Shown here: positions 52,340 to 61,917 of the stretch, one piece after another
Numbering within the stretch: position 1 is the stretch's first letter
Layout: every line of letters begins with the position of its first letter
Source of the DNA: Ignavibacteriales bacterium
GTDB lineage: Bacteria > Bacteroidota > Ignavibacteria > Ignavibacteriales > Ignavibacteriaceae
DNA: 64,000 nucleotides
Direction: 5' to 3'
Assembly (NCBI GenBank): GCA_016707115.1
Contig: JADJIH010000018.1
Span: forward strand, 99,215-163,214
Made by a program: the position numbers and the translations under genes
Notes under the pieces: generated by a model
The model's database searches: none
Told to the model about the DNA's origin: nothing
The model's input: only the letters and a program-made list of their open reading frames with translations

Positions 52340-54295
52340 ATGCTCAGGAATATTTTAGCACTCTTAATTATTACTTCTGTTGTTGCTGCAGCCCAAATTC
52401 AGGACTCAGTTACAGCAGATTTAAAAATTTATTCCGATACTCTTTCCTTTCAACCAGACTCCATTATTACTAACGATTCCTTATTAATAGTAACCGAACG
52501 CGATTCTATCGTTCCACTTTATTCTTATCCGTTAACTGATAAAAGTTTTATTACCTCTAATAAAGAACTGCTTAAGCTTGAATACCAATACACCGGAGAC
52601 TATTTAAGATTATCTCAGTTTAACTTTATAAAGAATTTAGGATTTACCGGGCAGCCAAACGAAACATTCCTTTATGGAGTTGGTAATAATTCAATAAGTT
52701 ATTTAATGGATGGAATTTCTTATAATGATCGGCAATCTAATTCATTAAATCTTAATCTTATACAAAGCGAAGACGTTGATTCTATAGAAGTGATTCCACT
52801 TCCTCGTGGATTTCTTTACGGTGCGTATAACAATCCAGTTAGTGTAAATTTTATTACAAAAGATTTTCTCTCAGCACAGCCATATACAAGAATAAGATTC
52901 TATCAAGGTACAAATCGCGATATGATGTTTGATGGAATATTTAATGCAATTATAACAAACAAGCTTATTGCTTCTTTTGATATTACAAATAGAATTTACG
53001 ATGGTACTTATGATAATACGGATTATTCAATATGGCAGGGAAAAGTAAAACTAAAATATTTGCTGTCTAATGCAGTAAATATTATAGCATCATATAATTA
53101 TAGCGATTATAATGCCGGATACAGCGGTGGAGTGGATGTTGATAGCATTCGTTCAATTACAGAAAATGTTGATGATGTTTTATATGATTTTAGAGCCGCA
53201 CCAATGGTTTATCCGAATGGCGAATTAAAAACTTTAACACATTTGCCAAGATTAAGATTTTTAATTAAACCAACTGAATGGATGAGATCAGATGCCAGTG
53301 TATTTTTTATGTTTAACCGATATGAAAAAATCACTTCTGCAAGTGAGTATTCAGAAAACAAAACTTATGGTTTAAATATTCGAAACGATTTTGGTTATGA
53401 CGTTTTCAATTTTCAATTAAATGTTGATTATGAGAAACGAAATGTGTTCTCAAGTAAATCATTTTATAACTCTATAGACTCAATAAATATTAATGCAATG
53501 CAAAATGATTTTGACGCTGATTTTTTTTCTGCATCTGGCATTCTTTCTGCTAATTTAGATAATGGTACTTTCATTCCTTCGATATATTATAAAATATCCA
53601 CAGATAAAAAAAATTACTCGCAACCCAATGCTTATAACAATATATATAACCATCAGGGATTTGGAATTGATTTATTATTTAAAATCAAATCAAGCTTTGC
53701 CTTTTATTTAGGAACATCTGTTCTTAACCCATATATGTCGAGCGTGGATTACGCACTAATTGAACTTGGCACAAAGTATCAAAACGAATTTGTATTTGCC
53801 GATCTAAAATATTTTTATAATGAATACAACTTTGGTTTTTATAACGATACTGGTTTAGAAAGCAATGATTGGATTGTATTTGGACACTTGAACGGATTAG
53901 GATTAAATCTAAAATTTAATTATTGGAAATTACTTCTTGAATCTAATTCATCATATTATTTTTCTGGTGGGGATAAACTGATGGGTGTCCCAAATTTCCA
54001 AACTCAAACAGGACTTTATTATACCAGCAAACTATTTAATGATAATCTTGATTTGAAAACAGGATTTGTTTTTTATTACACGGGTACAAACAATGTATTT
54101 ACAAGTGAGCACGGAGTAACTGAAGTTCCATCGTCTTACAAATTAGATTTTACACTTGCTGGTGAAATTCAAAATGTAGCAATTGTATATTTTCTCTGGC
54201 AAAATCTTTTGGGCAACGATTACTATATAACGCCGTATTACCCAATGCCCACACGTAATATAAGATTTGGTGTTGCCTGGGAAATGTTTAATTAG
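52340..54295 (+). CDS. TonB-plug-domain outer-membrane protein
   Basis: 651 residues with a signal peptide (RNILALLIITSVVAAAQ). YLMDGISYNDRQSN and SEDVDSIEVIPLPRGFLYGA are the end of a TonB-dependent-receptor plug. Beta-barrel strands fill the rest and the protein ends in an aromatic (WEMFN), as outer-membrane proteins do. The plug is not preceded by a carboxypeptidase-like domain, and no clear TonB box is seen, so it may be a diverged receptor or a related barrel. Cargo is unknown. Confidence 0.8.
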   Translation: MLRNILALLIITSVVAAAQIQDSVTADLKIYSDTLSFQPDSIITNDSLLIVTERDSIVPLYSYPLTDKSFITSNKELLKLEYQYTGDYLRLSQFNFIKNLGFTGQPNETFLYGVGNNSISYLMDGISYNDRQSNSLNLNLIQSEDVDSIEVIPLPRGFLYGAYNNPVSVNFITKDFLSAQPYTRIRFYQGTNRDMMFDGIFNAIITNKLIASFDITNRIYDGTYDNTDYSIWQGKVKLKYLLSNAVNIIASYNYSDYNAGYSGGVDVDSIRSITENVDDVLYDFRAAPMVYPNGELKTLTHLPRLRFLIKPTEWMRSDASVFFMFNRYEKITSASEYSENKTYGLNIRNDFGYDVFNFQLNVDYEKRNVFSSKSFYNSIDSININAMQNDFDADFFSASGILSANLDNGTFIPSIYYKISTDKKNYSQPNAYNNIYNHQGFGIDLLFKIKSSFAFYLGTSVLNPYMSSVDYALIELGTKYQNEFVFADLKYFYNEYNFGFYNDTGLESNDWIVFGHLNGLGLNLKFNYWKLLLESNSSYYFSGGDKLMGVPNFQTQTGLYYTSKLFNDNLDLKTGFVFYYTGTNNVFTSEHGVTEVPSSYKLDFTLAGEIQNVAIVYFLWQNLLGNDYYITPYYPMPTRNIRFGVAWEMFN

Positions 54296-54306
54296 TTTTG
54301 TCGAAT

Positions 54307-54391
54307 GTCATTGCGAATCCTGCTTTAGCTGGATGAAGCAATCTATTGATTTGTTAGATTGCTTCGCTCCCAAAGCGTCGCTCGCAATGAC
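54307..54391. repeat. Intergenic palindromic element, GTCATTGCGA type
   Basis: Terminal inverted repeats GTCATTGCGA (54307-54316) and TCGCAATGAC (54382-54391) flank about 65 bases. An inner repeat (GAAGCAATCTA...TAGATTGCTTC) lets it fold into a long hairpin. It lies between the 52340 and 54405 genes. Confidence 0.85.
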
Positions 54392-54404
54392 GAACAAAGA
54401 AGAA

Positions 54405-55124
54405 TTAGAGACTCAACATCTCTTTAAACTTAACAGCCTGTCTTCTTGAGACTTCAATTTTATGTCCGCCTTTTAACTTTGCAAGCAATCCGCCATTAAG
54501 CCACGGTTCAATATTCTCAACCCATTTAAGATTGATAATATGTTTTCTGCTTGCACGGAAAAATGATTTGCGGTCTAATCTTTCATCCAGATAATTTAAT
54601 GTTCGTAAGATAAGCGGTTTGTTTTCATCAAAATATAATCGCACATAATTTCCTTCGGACTCCATCAACCGGACTTTTTCTAATTTTACAAACCAGCATT
54701 TATCCCCGTCTTTTACAAATACCTGATCTTCTGCCGTTAATGTTTCATGAGATAAATCCTGAGTGCGATCTTTTCGTTTGCCTTCAATCAATTTTTTTAT
54801 TGATTCTTCTAATCGTGCAGGTTCAATTGGTTTTAAAAGATAATCAAGCGCATTATACTCAAATGCTTTTAGAGCGTACTCATCATACGCAGTTGTGAAA
54901 ATCACTTTAGGAACGCTGTCTAATTCTTCTAGTAATTCAAATCCGGTTTTTCCCGGCATTTGAATATCAAGAAAAATAACATCCGGACTTAACTCAGAGA
55001 TTTTGTTATGTGCATCATCTGCATTAACAGCTTCTCCTACAATTTCGATTTCCTTAAACGGCTCTAATAATCTTATTAACTCTGTACGAGCTAGTCGCTC
55101 ATCGTCTATAACTAATGCTTTCAT
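54405..55124 (-). CDS. LytTR-type response regulator
   Basis: 239 residues. The receiver domain (about 1-115) has DDERLARTELIRLL, phosphoacceptor Asp in PDVIFLDIQMPGKTG, and LLKPIEPARLEESI. The LytTR DNA-binding domain (about 140-235) has GNYVRLYFDENKPLILRTLN and FFRASRKHIINLKWVENIEP. Its ATG overlaps the kinase stop by one base, so the two form a two-component operon. Confidence 0.95.
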   Translation of the reverse strand: MKALVIDDERLARTELIRLLEPFKEIEIVGEAVNADDAHNKISELSPDVIFLDIQMPGKTGFELLEELDSVPKVIFTTAYDEYALKAFEYNALDYLLKPIEPARLEESIKKLIEGKRKDRTQDLSHETLTAEDQVFVKDGDKCWFVKLEKVRLMESEGNYVRLYFDENKPLILRTLNYLDERLDRKSFFRASRKHIINLKWVENIEPWLNGGLLAKLKGGHKIEVSRRQAVKFKEMLSL

Positions 55125-56245
55125 TACTTTGAACCTCCTGATGGTATTTTAAGCTTTGTAAGAACTGTGTTGTTGTGTTCATTTGTGAATGCGAGAGAAG
55201 CATTTTCTCCGTACAATAAAGATAATCTATGTTTTGTATTACTTACACCAAATCCGCGGGAATTTTTTAATGCTTCTTCATCAAACTTACCAGTATTTCT
55301 TATTTCTATTATAAGATTTGAGCCACTAACTTTTGCTTCAACATCAACTTCGCCACCTGTAGTAATTTTTGATATGCCGTGTTTAATTCCGTTTTCAACA
55401 AGTGTTTGAACCATCATTGGCGGAATCTCAACCCTATCAGCATCAGCTGTTGATTTAATTTTATAATTAAGACGTTCTTCAAATCTTATTTTTTCAAGAT
55501 CAAGATAATCTTGAATTGTTTTTAATTCCTCCGCAAGCGATACTGTTTCAGTCCTTTCAATCTTTAAAGTGTAGCGCATAAGATTGGAAAGTTTTGTAAT
55601 TGCATCTTTGGCATTCTGCGGATCTTCTTCGATTAATGCGCGAATGCTGTTCATTGCATTAAACATAAAATGCGGATTTAATTGCGCCTTAAGAGTTTTT
55701 AATTCAAAATCTTTTACAGCTGCTTCAAATATTAATGTTTCAATTTCAGCTTTTTTTGAATTTTCAAAATAATGAATTGCGAAATAGATTAAGGACCAAA
55801 CTAACACAACACTTGTAACATTAAGAACACTTGCAATAATAGCAGCAGCTAAATGTTCTGCATCTTTTTCCACTCCAAGCAAATGACCGGAGATATAAAC
55901 CGGAATGTAAATTATTAAAGCAACAACAAAACTTGCAATTAGTATTCTTGGAATAATTTTTTTGAGTGTGAGATTTGCCCAATTATTTTTTTTGATATAT
56001 AGACGATAAAAATGAGAAAAAATTATTCCCAAAATTCCCAATAATATCCACAGTGCAATCCTGTTTAGGGGAATGGTTTCAAAAGAAGAGATGATTAATA
56101 AGTTTATAATTACAAATAAACTCCAGCCGGAAGTCTGAGAAATCCAATATAAATTTTTTCTTTTCAATGGTTCTATAACATCACTTTTAGTTACAGGTTT
56201 ATCTAAACCAAAATTTACTTTTGTATTAAGTCTCGCGGTCTTCAT
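55124..56245 (-). CDS. LytS/YehU-type sensor histidine kinase
   Basis: 373 residues. About four N-terminal membrane helices precede the His_kinase domain with LKAQLNPHFMFNAMNSIRAL (phosphoacceptor His), followed by an HATPase with QTLVENGIKHGISKI and RGFGVSNTKHRLSLLYGEN. It partners the LytTR regulator at 54405 with a one-base overlap. The stimulus is unknown. Confidence 0.94.
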   Translation of the reverse strand: MKTARLNTKVNFGLDKPVTKSDVIEPLKRKNLYWISQTSGWSLFVIINLLIISSFETIPLNRIALWILLGILGIIFSHFYRLYIKKNNWANLTLKKIIPRILIASFVVALIIYIPVYISGHLLGVEKDAEHLAAAIIASVLNVTSVVLVWSLIYFAIHYFENSKKAEIETLIFEAAVKDFELKTLKAQLNPHFMFNAMNSIRALIEEDPQNAKDAITKLSNLMRYTLKIERTETVSLAEELKTIQDYLDLEKIRFEERLNYKIKSTADADRVEIPPMMVQTLVENGIKHGISKITTGGEVDVEAKVSGSNLIIEIRNTGKFDEEALKNSRGFGVSNTKHRLSLLYGENASLAFTNEHNNTVLTKLKIPSGGSK

Positions 56246-56430
56246 ATCAAATATAATCTTAACCTTTATAAAAGGGAATCATTTTTAAGTTTGCAATGAC
56301 AACTTATTAGATAGGGGACAGAAACTAAGAGTCTTTTTTATCTGTGGTAAAGAAAAGTGATAGAAGGAAATTTATTTGCTCTCATCCTGGCCGAGTCGAA
56401 GAGTGACCAATCTTTAAGTGGAATAAAACT

Positions 56431-56479
56431 GTCACACTTCGTCCCTCGACTTAGCTCGAGATGACACGCTCAGTGTGAC
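56431..56479. repeat. Intergenic palindromic element, GTCACACT type
   Basis: GTCACACT (56431-56438) and AGTGTGAC (56472-56479) form a stem around an inner CTCGA...TCGAG pair. It lies between the start of the LytS-type kinase and the rseP stop. A related half-element (TCGAAGAGTGACC) lies just before it at about 56396-56408. Confidence 0.78.
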
Positions 56480-56497
56480 AGTTTTATTAAAAATATA

Positions 56498-57853
56498 TTA
56501 CAATGAAAGAATATCATTATAAATTATAAATGCCATTAAAAGTAAAAGGAGTACCAGCCCAGTATTTTGTATCGCCATTTTAATTTTAATTGGTATCTCG
56601 CGTTTGATAGCCGATTCGATCAAAATCATAACTAAGTGTCCGCCATCCAAAACCGGAAAGGGCATTATGTTTAGAATCGCCAAACTTAAGCTGAGCAGTG
56701 CGAGAAAATAGAGAAAACTTGATATGCCGGAATCAGCGGATTTGGCTGCAATTTGTGCAATTTTAATTGGGCCGCCAAATGCTTTTTTAAATTCAACATC
56801 ACCGGTAAAAACTTTTCCTATCATAGAAAAAGTTAATGCAGTCATCTTTTCAATATCTTTCCAGCCATAATATACAGATTCAAATGCACCATAAGTTTTC
56901 ATTTGTGTCTCACCCATAAACACAGTTCCAATCAAAACACCAATTTTAGCATCACTTCCGGGTGTAACAAAAACATGTTTCTTTTCTTTATTTCTTTCAA
57001 TAGTAATCTTTAATTCTTGGTCTTTGTTTGATGAAATGATGTTAGTTGCTTGTTGCGAACTGTAAAGCGATTCATCGTTTATAGCAAGCAAAATATCACC
57101 TGCTTTTATTCCTGATTTTTCTGCCGGTGAATCTTTAACAACTTCACCAATTGCAGGTTTAACTCCCTCCGGAATTAAAAACATAGCTTGTGTTTCATCA
57201 TCAGGAATTAATTTCCTTTGAACTAAAAGTTTTTGTTCTGCCCCGGCACGAAGTACATTAACATAAATATTTTCGCCAAGAGTGTTGATGAAAATCTCTG
57301 CACGTAAATCTTCCCAATTATAAACTTTCTTTCCGTTGACACTTATTATTTTGTCACCGGTTACAAATCCTGCTAATGAAGCAGGACTTCCGTCTTCAAC
57401 ATAAGCTAAAGTTGTAGTTGGTGTGATGGGTTTTCCCTGGAAGAAATTTGCACCCCAGAAAATTATCCACGCAAGCATAAGATTCATAAATACACCGGCG
57501 GTAATTACAAACACTTTTGCCCATAATGGTTTTGCACGGAATTCATATGGCTGAGGTTCTTTTTCAGCAAAGCTTGTATCCATGCTTTCATCAACCATTC
57601 CGGCAATTTTAACATAACCACCGAGTGGCAACAAGCTTAATCGATAATCGGTATGTCCTTCACCATCAAAATCTTTTGGAAGTTCACCAAATGAAAATCC
57701 GGATTTTTTATTATATCCAAATAATCTTTTACCAAATCCTATGGCAAAAACATCTGCACGCATACCACTAAGTTTAGCTGCGGCAAAATGCCCAAACTCG
57801 TGGATGAAAACTAAAATACCAATTGTAATCGCGAAATAAATTATATAATCCAT
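56498..57853 (-). CDS. rseP: RseP-type site-2 intramembrane zinc protease
   Basis: 451 residues. HEFGHFAAAKLSG gives the HExxH-like zinc site (His18, Glu19, His22), and NIMPFPVLDGGHLVMILIE supplies the second. Two PDZ domains lie between the membrane helices (IVNG... EDGSPASLAGFVTGDKIIS; DSPAEKSGIKAGDILLAIN). The enzyme cuts membrane-anchored anti-sigma factors within the bilayer. Membrane anti-sigma proteins in this window are possible substrates; this is not shown. The dxr-rseP order is conserved in many bacteria; here a palindromic element separates them. Confidence 0.95.
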   Translation of the reverse strand: MDYIIYFAITIGILVFIHEFGHFAAAKLSGMRADVFAIGFGKRLFGYNKKSGFSFGELPKDFDGEGHTDYRLSLLPLGGYVKIAGMVDESMDTSFAEKEPQPYEFRAKPLWAKVFVITAGVFMNLMLAWIIFWGANFFQGKPITPTTTLAYVEDGSPASLAGFVTGDKIISVNGKKVYNWEDLRAEIFINTLGENIYVNVLRAGAEQKLLVQRKLIPDDETQAMFLIPEGVKPAIGEVVKDSPAEKSGIKAGDILLAINDESLYSSQQATNIISSNKDQELKITIERNKEKKHVFVTPGSDAKIGVLIGTVFMGETQMKTYGAFESVYYGWKDIEKMTALTFSMIGKVFTGDVEFKKAFGGPIKIAQIAAKSADSGISSFLYFLALLSLSLAILNIMPFPVLDGGHLVMILIESAIKREIPIKIKMAIQNTGLVLLLLLMAFIIYNDILSL

Positions 57854-58013
57854 GTAAAGTAAAACTCCTTGTTCTGACTAAACTTAATATTCTTATTTTT
57901 TATTTATACTTTTTAATTAAATGATCCTGGATTCTTGATCTTAGATGCTAGATAAAAACACTTTTTTATATCAATTATTTATTACTCAAATGTGTATTGC
58001 GATACTATGAAAA

Positions 58014-58090
58014 GTCATTTCGAAGGAGTCTTCGACTGAGAAATCTTATAGTGTATTAAGAATCAGATTTCTCCCTTTGGTCGAAATGAC
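58014..58090. repeat. Intergenic palindromic element, GTCATTTCGA type
   Basis: GTCATTTCGA (58014-58023) and TCGAAATGAC (58081-58090) are the ends of a 77-base hairpin with an inner GAGAAATC...GATTTCTC pair. The element at 61322-61393 is the same type in reverse orientation. It lies between dxr and rseP. Confidence 0.85.
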
Positions 58091-58110
58091 GAATAAAAAC
58101 TTAACTTGCC

Positions 58111-59253
58111 TTAATTTAAAGAATTCACTAATTCTCTGGTTACTTTATCACACTCAAAAATTGTTTCTATATCAGGATCAGAATGATTTTCAATTTTATC
58201 CAGAGCCCTATTAATCAAATCAGAAATCTGAGAAAATTTTATTCTTTTATTTATGAACTTATCAACTGCTACTTCATTTGCGGCGTTCAAAATGCATGGA
58301 GCTGTTCCGCCGGTTTTAATAACATCAAAGGCCAATTGTAAACATTCAAACTTATTAAAATCCGGTTCAAAAAAAGTAAAATTATTTATTGCCGGTAAAT
58401 CAGTGCGTTTAAAATTGTTCTGCAATCTTTCCGGAAAAGTTAGGGCGTATTGTATCGGTAATTTCATATCCGGCAAACCAAGCTGTGCTTTTATCGATCC
58501 ATCCACAAACTGAACCATAGAGTGAATTATCGATTGCGGATGAATAACCACATTAATTTTATCAACAGGTAATCCAAATAACCAATGTGCTTCAATAACT
58601 TCAAGTCCTTTATTCATCATCGTAGCTGAATCTATGGAAATTTTGTTCCCCATTTTCCAGTTTGGGTGATTTAGTGCTTCATCCACAGTAGCATTTTCAA
58701 AAAATGATTTATCCTTATTTAAGAAAGGCCCGCCCGAAGCTGTTAAAATTAACTTTTCAACTTCATTAAGATTTTCACCAACTAAACACTGATAAATTGC
58801 AGAATGTTCAGAATCAACAGGAAGTATTTCTGCACTATTTTCTAAAACTAATTTCGTAACAAGTTCACCAGCCACAACCAACGTTTCCTTATTTGCCAGC
58901 GCAATTCTCTTTCCGCGTTTTATTGCTTCAAGAGTTGGTGCTAATCCTGCAAAACCAACCATAGAACCGAGAAGAATATCATAATCTCTAAGCTCTGCCG
59001 CATTTAATAATTCATCATAACCAGTAAGAACTTCACACAAATTACCAATGTTAGATCTAAGTTCTTTAGCTTTAGATTCATCCGTTACTACAACAAATTC
59101 CGGATTAAACTCTTTTATCTGCTGTTCTAAAACATCAATTCTTGAGTTTACTGTTAATCCAACAACATTAAATTTATCCGGAAAATTCCTGACAACATTA
59201 AGTGTATTAACACCAATAGAACCGGAAGAGCCTAAAATTAAAATTTTCTTCAT
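58111..59253 (-). CDS. dxr: 1-deoxy-D-xylulose-5-phosphate reductoisomerase
   Basis: 380 residues, the normal length. ILGSSGSIGVNTLNVV is the NADPH Rossmann opening. LPVDSEHSAIYQCL and ASGGPFLNKDKSFF are substrate and metal blocks. ISIDSATMMNKGLEVIEAHW is the conserved core. It makes MEP in the non-mevalonate isoprenoid pathway. It is followed by the palindromic element and rseP. Confidence 0.97.
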   Translation of the reverse strand: MKKILILGSSGSIGVNTLNVVRNFPDKFNVVGLTVNSRIDVLEQQIKEFNPEFVVVTDESKAKELRSNIGNLCEVLTGYDELLNAAELRDYDILLGSMVGFAGLAPTLEAIKRGKRIALANKETLVVAGELVTKLVLENSAEILPVDSEHSAIYQCLVGENLNEVEKLILTASGGPFLNKDKSFFENATVDEALNHPNWKMGNKISIDSATMMNKGLEVIEAHWLFGLPVDKINVVIHPQSIIHSMVQFVDGSIKAQLGLPDMKLPIQYALTFPERLQNNFKRTDLPAINNFTFFEPDFNKFECLQLAFDVIKTGGTAPCILNAANEVAVDKFINKRIKFSQISDLINRALDKIENHSDPDIETIFECDKVTRELVNSLN

Positions 59254-59347
59254 TTTCTTAGAATTTAACGGCTAAAAGTACCAAAGAATGAGAAGTTTAG
59301 CAATGTAAAACTTAGAGGGATGTGATTTGCTTTATTGTGAATTCAAC

Positions 59348-59380
59348 AAAAAAGCCAACCACTTTTAAGGTGATTGGCTT
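59348..59380 (-). terminator. Terminator of the vWA lipoprotein gene
   Basis: The stem AAGCCAA/TTGGCTT (59352-59358 and 59374-59380) is followed on the minus strand by a T run (59353 down to 59348). It lies about 24 bases beyond the repaired stop at 59404. Confidence 0.85.
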
Positions 59381-59403
59381 AATTTTCTTAAATATAAAAT
59401 ACG

Positions 59404-60489
59404 CTAATACGTTATATTATAGGTTTGAACACCATCAGCGGTTGAAGTATAAATAGTAACCTTAACAGTATGTGCAACACCAGTTTTGCAGTAACAAATT
59501 CAACTAAATAACTGTTTGCAAGTGCACCAGCAACAGGCAGATCTTTTAAACTTAAGCCTGTAGCATCTTCAGGAATATATTTAATAGTTCCGCCAGTACA
59601 TCTTGAAAATGCAGCAGGCTCTTCATCATATTGATCCCAATATGTGCTATTATAGTAAGTTGTATCTCCGCTAAAAACAGTATGGACAGTTGCTTTTCCA
59701 CTTAACAAACTGCAACCTTGAGCGTTTGACCATAGTTATGCCATCTTGATTTTGAGTTGGCTCATCAGTAAAGTTTATAAATACTCTTTGTGCGCCAGCT
59801 CTCCAACCATAAACACTATCGGCAAAAATTGCAGCAATAACGCCATTTTCCCCACCAGCATATCCAAAATTGTTAGCTCTTTCGGTAAGTGCAGCACTAT
59901 CTGGTCCGGCAAAATAATAAGTTCTGTATGTTCCGGTTTCACGGTCTAAATAAGCGCTAAGTGTTTGAGCATTTGTAAAATTGATTCCGCCATTTGGATA
60001 ACTATCAAAACCCACAACAGCAAATTTTACATCAAGACCACTTGCCTGTAAATAGTTTGCAAATTCAATTATACTTGCGGCAACAGAATCAGCTTCTTCG
60101 CTCATACTACCTGAGTTATCCACACAAAAAACTATATCTGCAGTTAACACATTACCAGTCCCAACTTTTGTTACTTTTAATCCTTGCACAATTCCATCTT
60201 CTTGAACAAAAATGTTAGATGCTTGTGGATTGGTTGAATTGTAACTTAAAGTTAAAGGCTGATTCGTTGTTGGATCAATCAATCCAAGTAAGTTTAATTT
60301 TACTCTGCTGCCGGTTGTTGTAATTGAAGCAGATGGCAAAACATTGTTTTTCGTAGGGGTTGGAACTGTAACGCCGGTTGGATCACCGGGAATATCAGTA
60401 TTCTGATCTTCAGGGTTTTCGGCAGTATCGCAGGAAAAGTAAATTAATGAAGTGAACACTAACATTAGAACAAATAGTAGCTTACGCAT
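59404..60489 (-). pseudogene. vWA-domain lipoprotein, broken by two frameshifts
   Basis: As read, 60489 down to 59671 encodes a lipoprotein signal (LIYFSCDTAENP) and a von Willebrand A domain with MIDAS motif DIVFCVDNSGSMSEE, then leaves frame. A one-base excess at about 59731-59736 restores GITWSNAQGCSLLSGKATVH in the frame of the second ORF (59412-59708). A one-base loss in the run of four T at 59484-59487 restores VTAKTGVAHTVKVTIYTSTA and a stop at 59404. The repaired product has 361 residues. As read it is broken twice; repair by single bases suggests very recent decay or sequence errors. The role, probably adhesion or metal binding at the surface, is unknown. Confidence 0.82.
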
Positions 60490-60786
60490 GTTTGTTAGTC
60501 CTTATATTGTTTTGGAATAGTTATTTAGAAAATATGCTCAATTTCCTGTGTAAATATAGAATTTAATTGCCAAAATGTAAAAATTACCTGTAGAAAACTT
60601 TTTAACATAATTATCCAATTAATACATAGTATCAAAATATATTATTAAAGCTTTAAAAAAGGCGCCCAGTTGGATTAAATTTTATTCTATACGTAATTGT
60701 TGCAAAGATTATTCCAAAATACTTTTTCTTTGCCGGAAACATTTAGAAATTTTTAGCATCTTTTAGATAAGAAACAAAAATCGATT

Positions 60787-61311
60787 TTGCAGCAGAAAGA
60801 AAATCAAATAATCGAGTTCACAATCCTCTTCAATAAATACAAAAAGAGGATTTACAATTACGCATTAAAAATGCTAAACGATAAAATGCGTGCAGATGAT
60901 ATTGTGCAGGATGTTTTTATAAAGTTGTTTGAAAATCTTAACAACATTCACAACAAACAGAGCATGCAATTCTGGTTGTTCAAAACTGCACGAAATGAAA
61001 TGATGAGCTTTTTAAGAAATACAAAAAACAAAAAGTTTATTACTGAAGCTGTTGATATTGAAAACTTTGAGATAGAAAATAAAACTTCGCTTGCTGATGA
61101 AATAGAAAACACGGAACTAAAAAAACTGATCTTGAATGAACTTGAAGTTATGAATGAAGATTTTAGCGAGGTTTTTATCTTAAAAGAATATTCGGGATTA
61201 AGTTATAAAGAAATTGCTTCTTTGTTGGATATCGATGAAGACCTTGTAAAAAGCAGGTTGTACAAAGCACGGCAAAAATTAATAAATAAAATATCGAAAT
61301 TAGTGGAATGA
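60787..61311 (+). CDS. ECF-type RNA polymerase sigma factor
   Basis: 174 residues from a TTG start. Region 2 (FNKYKKRIYNYALKMLND, ADDIVQDVFIKLFENL, FWLFKTARNEMMSFLRN) and region 4 (LEVMNEDFSEVFILKEYSGL, SYKEIASLLDIDEDLVKSRL) are complete. A membrane anti-sigma-like gene follows at 61442. A palindromic element (61322-61393) lies between the two. This set is followed by two decayed TonB-domain genes. Confidence 0.93.
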   Translation: MQQKENQIIEFTILFNKYKKRIYNYALKMLNDKMRADDIVQDVFIKLFENLNNIHNKQSMQFWLFKTARNEMMSFLRNTKNKKFITEAVDIENFEIENKTSLADEIENTELKKLILNELEVMNEDFSEVFILKEYSGLSYKEIASLLDIDEDLVKSRLYKARQKLINKISKLVE

Positions 61312-61321
61312 TACTTCGCTT

Positions 61322-61393
61322 GTCATTTCGACCGAAGGGAGAAATCTGATTGATATGTACAGATTTCTCAGTCGAGGACTCCTTCGAAATGAC
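61322..61393. repeat. Intergenic palindromic element, GTCATTTCGA type (reverse copy)
   Basis: GTCATTTCGA (61322-61331) and TCGAAATGAC (61384-61393) enclose an inner GAGAAATCTGAT...CAGATTTCTC pair. It is the reverse orientation of 58014-58090. It separates the sigma factor from the anti-sigma-like gene. Confidence 0.85.
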
Positions 61394-61441
61394 AAATCGA
61401 AATTGGAAATTAAATAAGTAAATAAATTATTTGGCAATATT

Positions 61442-61909
61442 ATGACTGAAAACAAATTATTAGAAATGATTAACCTCTACTTTGATGGTGAGCTTGAAAA
61501 AAGCAAGGAAGTAAATCTCTTTACTCTGCTTGCAAGCGACCAGACAGCAAGAGATTATTTTAAACAGCTAAGTGTTATAAGAAATGCTGTTGATAATGAT
61601 ACAGAAGATTTTCCTGCTGAGCTTGAAGAAAGAATTTTAAGATCTGTTGGATCTAAAGCGGTTGCAAAAACAGGAATGTTTTCTAACATAAAAATCTTCT
61701 CTGCAATTTCTTATGCCGCTGCATTGATTTTACTTTTCTTAAGCGGGTATCTTTTCTTTAAAGTTTCTAACTACCAGGAACGAGTTGATAGTCTTTCTGA
61801 GCAAATGATCATTCAATCTAAAACAATACAAATGCTCTACAACAGTTTACCCGGAATTGAAGTACGCGCAACTTTTGATAACGAAATTATTATTAAACCA
61901 AATAGCTGA
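61442..61909 (+). CDS. Membrane anti-sigma-like protein
   Basis: 155 residues. The N-terminal helical part (LLEMINLYFDGELEKSKEVN, LASDQTARDYFKQL) has the layout of anti-sigma N-domains but without the HxxxCxxC zinc motif. One membrane span follows (IFSAISYAAALILLFLSGYL) and then a short coiled-coil tail outside. It is downstream of the ECF sigma factor at 60787, so a partner role is likely. Beyond its stop the sequence becomes decayed TonB-domain genes. Confidence 0.78.
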   Translation: MTENKLLEMINLYFDGELEKSKEVNLFTLLASDQTARDYFKQLSVIRNAVDNDTEDFPAELEERILRSVGSKAVAKTGMFSNIKIFSAISYAAALILLFLSGYLFFKVSNYQERVDSLSEQMIIQSKTIQMLYNSLPGIEVRATFDNEIIIKPNS

Positions 61910-61917
61910 GGTTAAAT

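Noticed and set aside
59412..59708. 98-codon ORF as a gene of its own
   Set aside because: It is the out-of-frame continuation of the vWA lipoprotein, joined by one-base repairs on both ends.
6393..61393. Palindromic elements as a CRISPR array
   Set aside because: Copies are isolated, kilobases apart, differ in sequence and have no regular spacers; no cas gene is seen.
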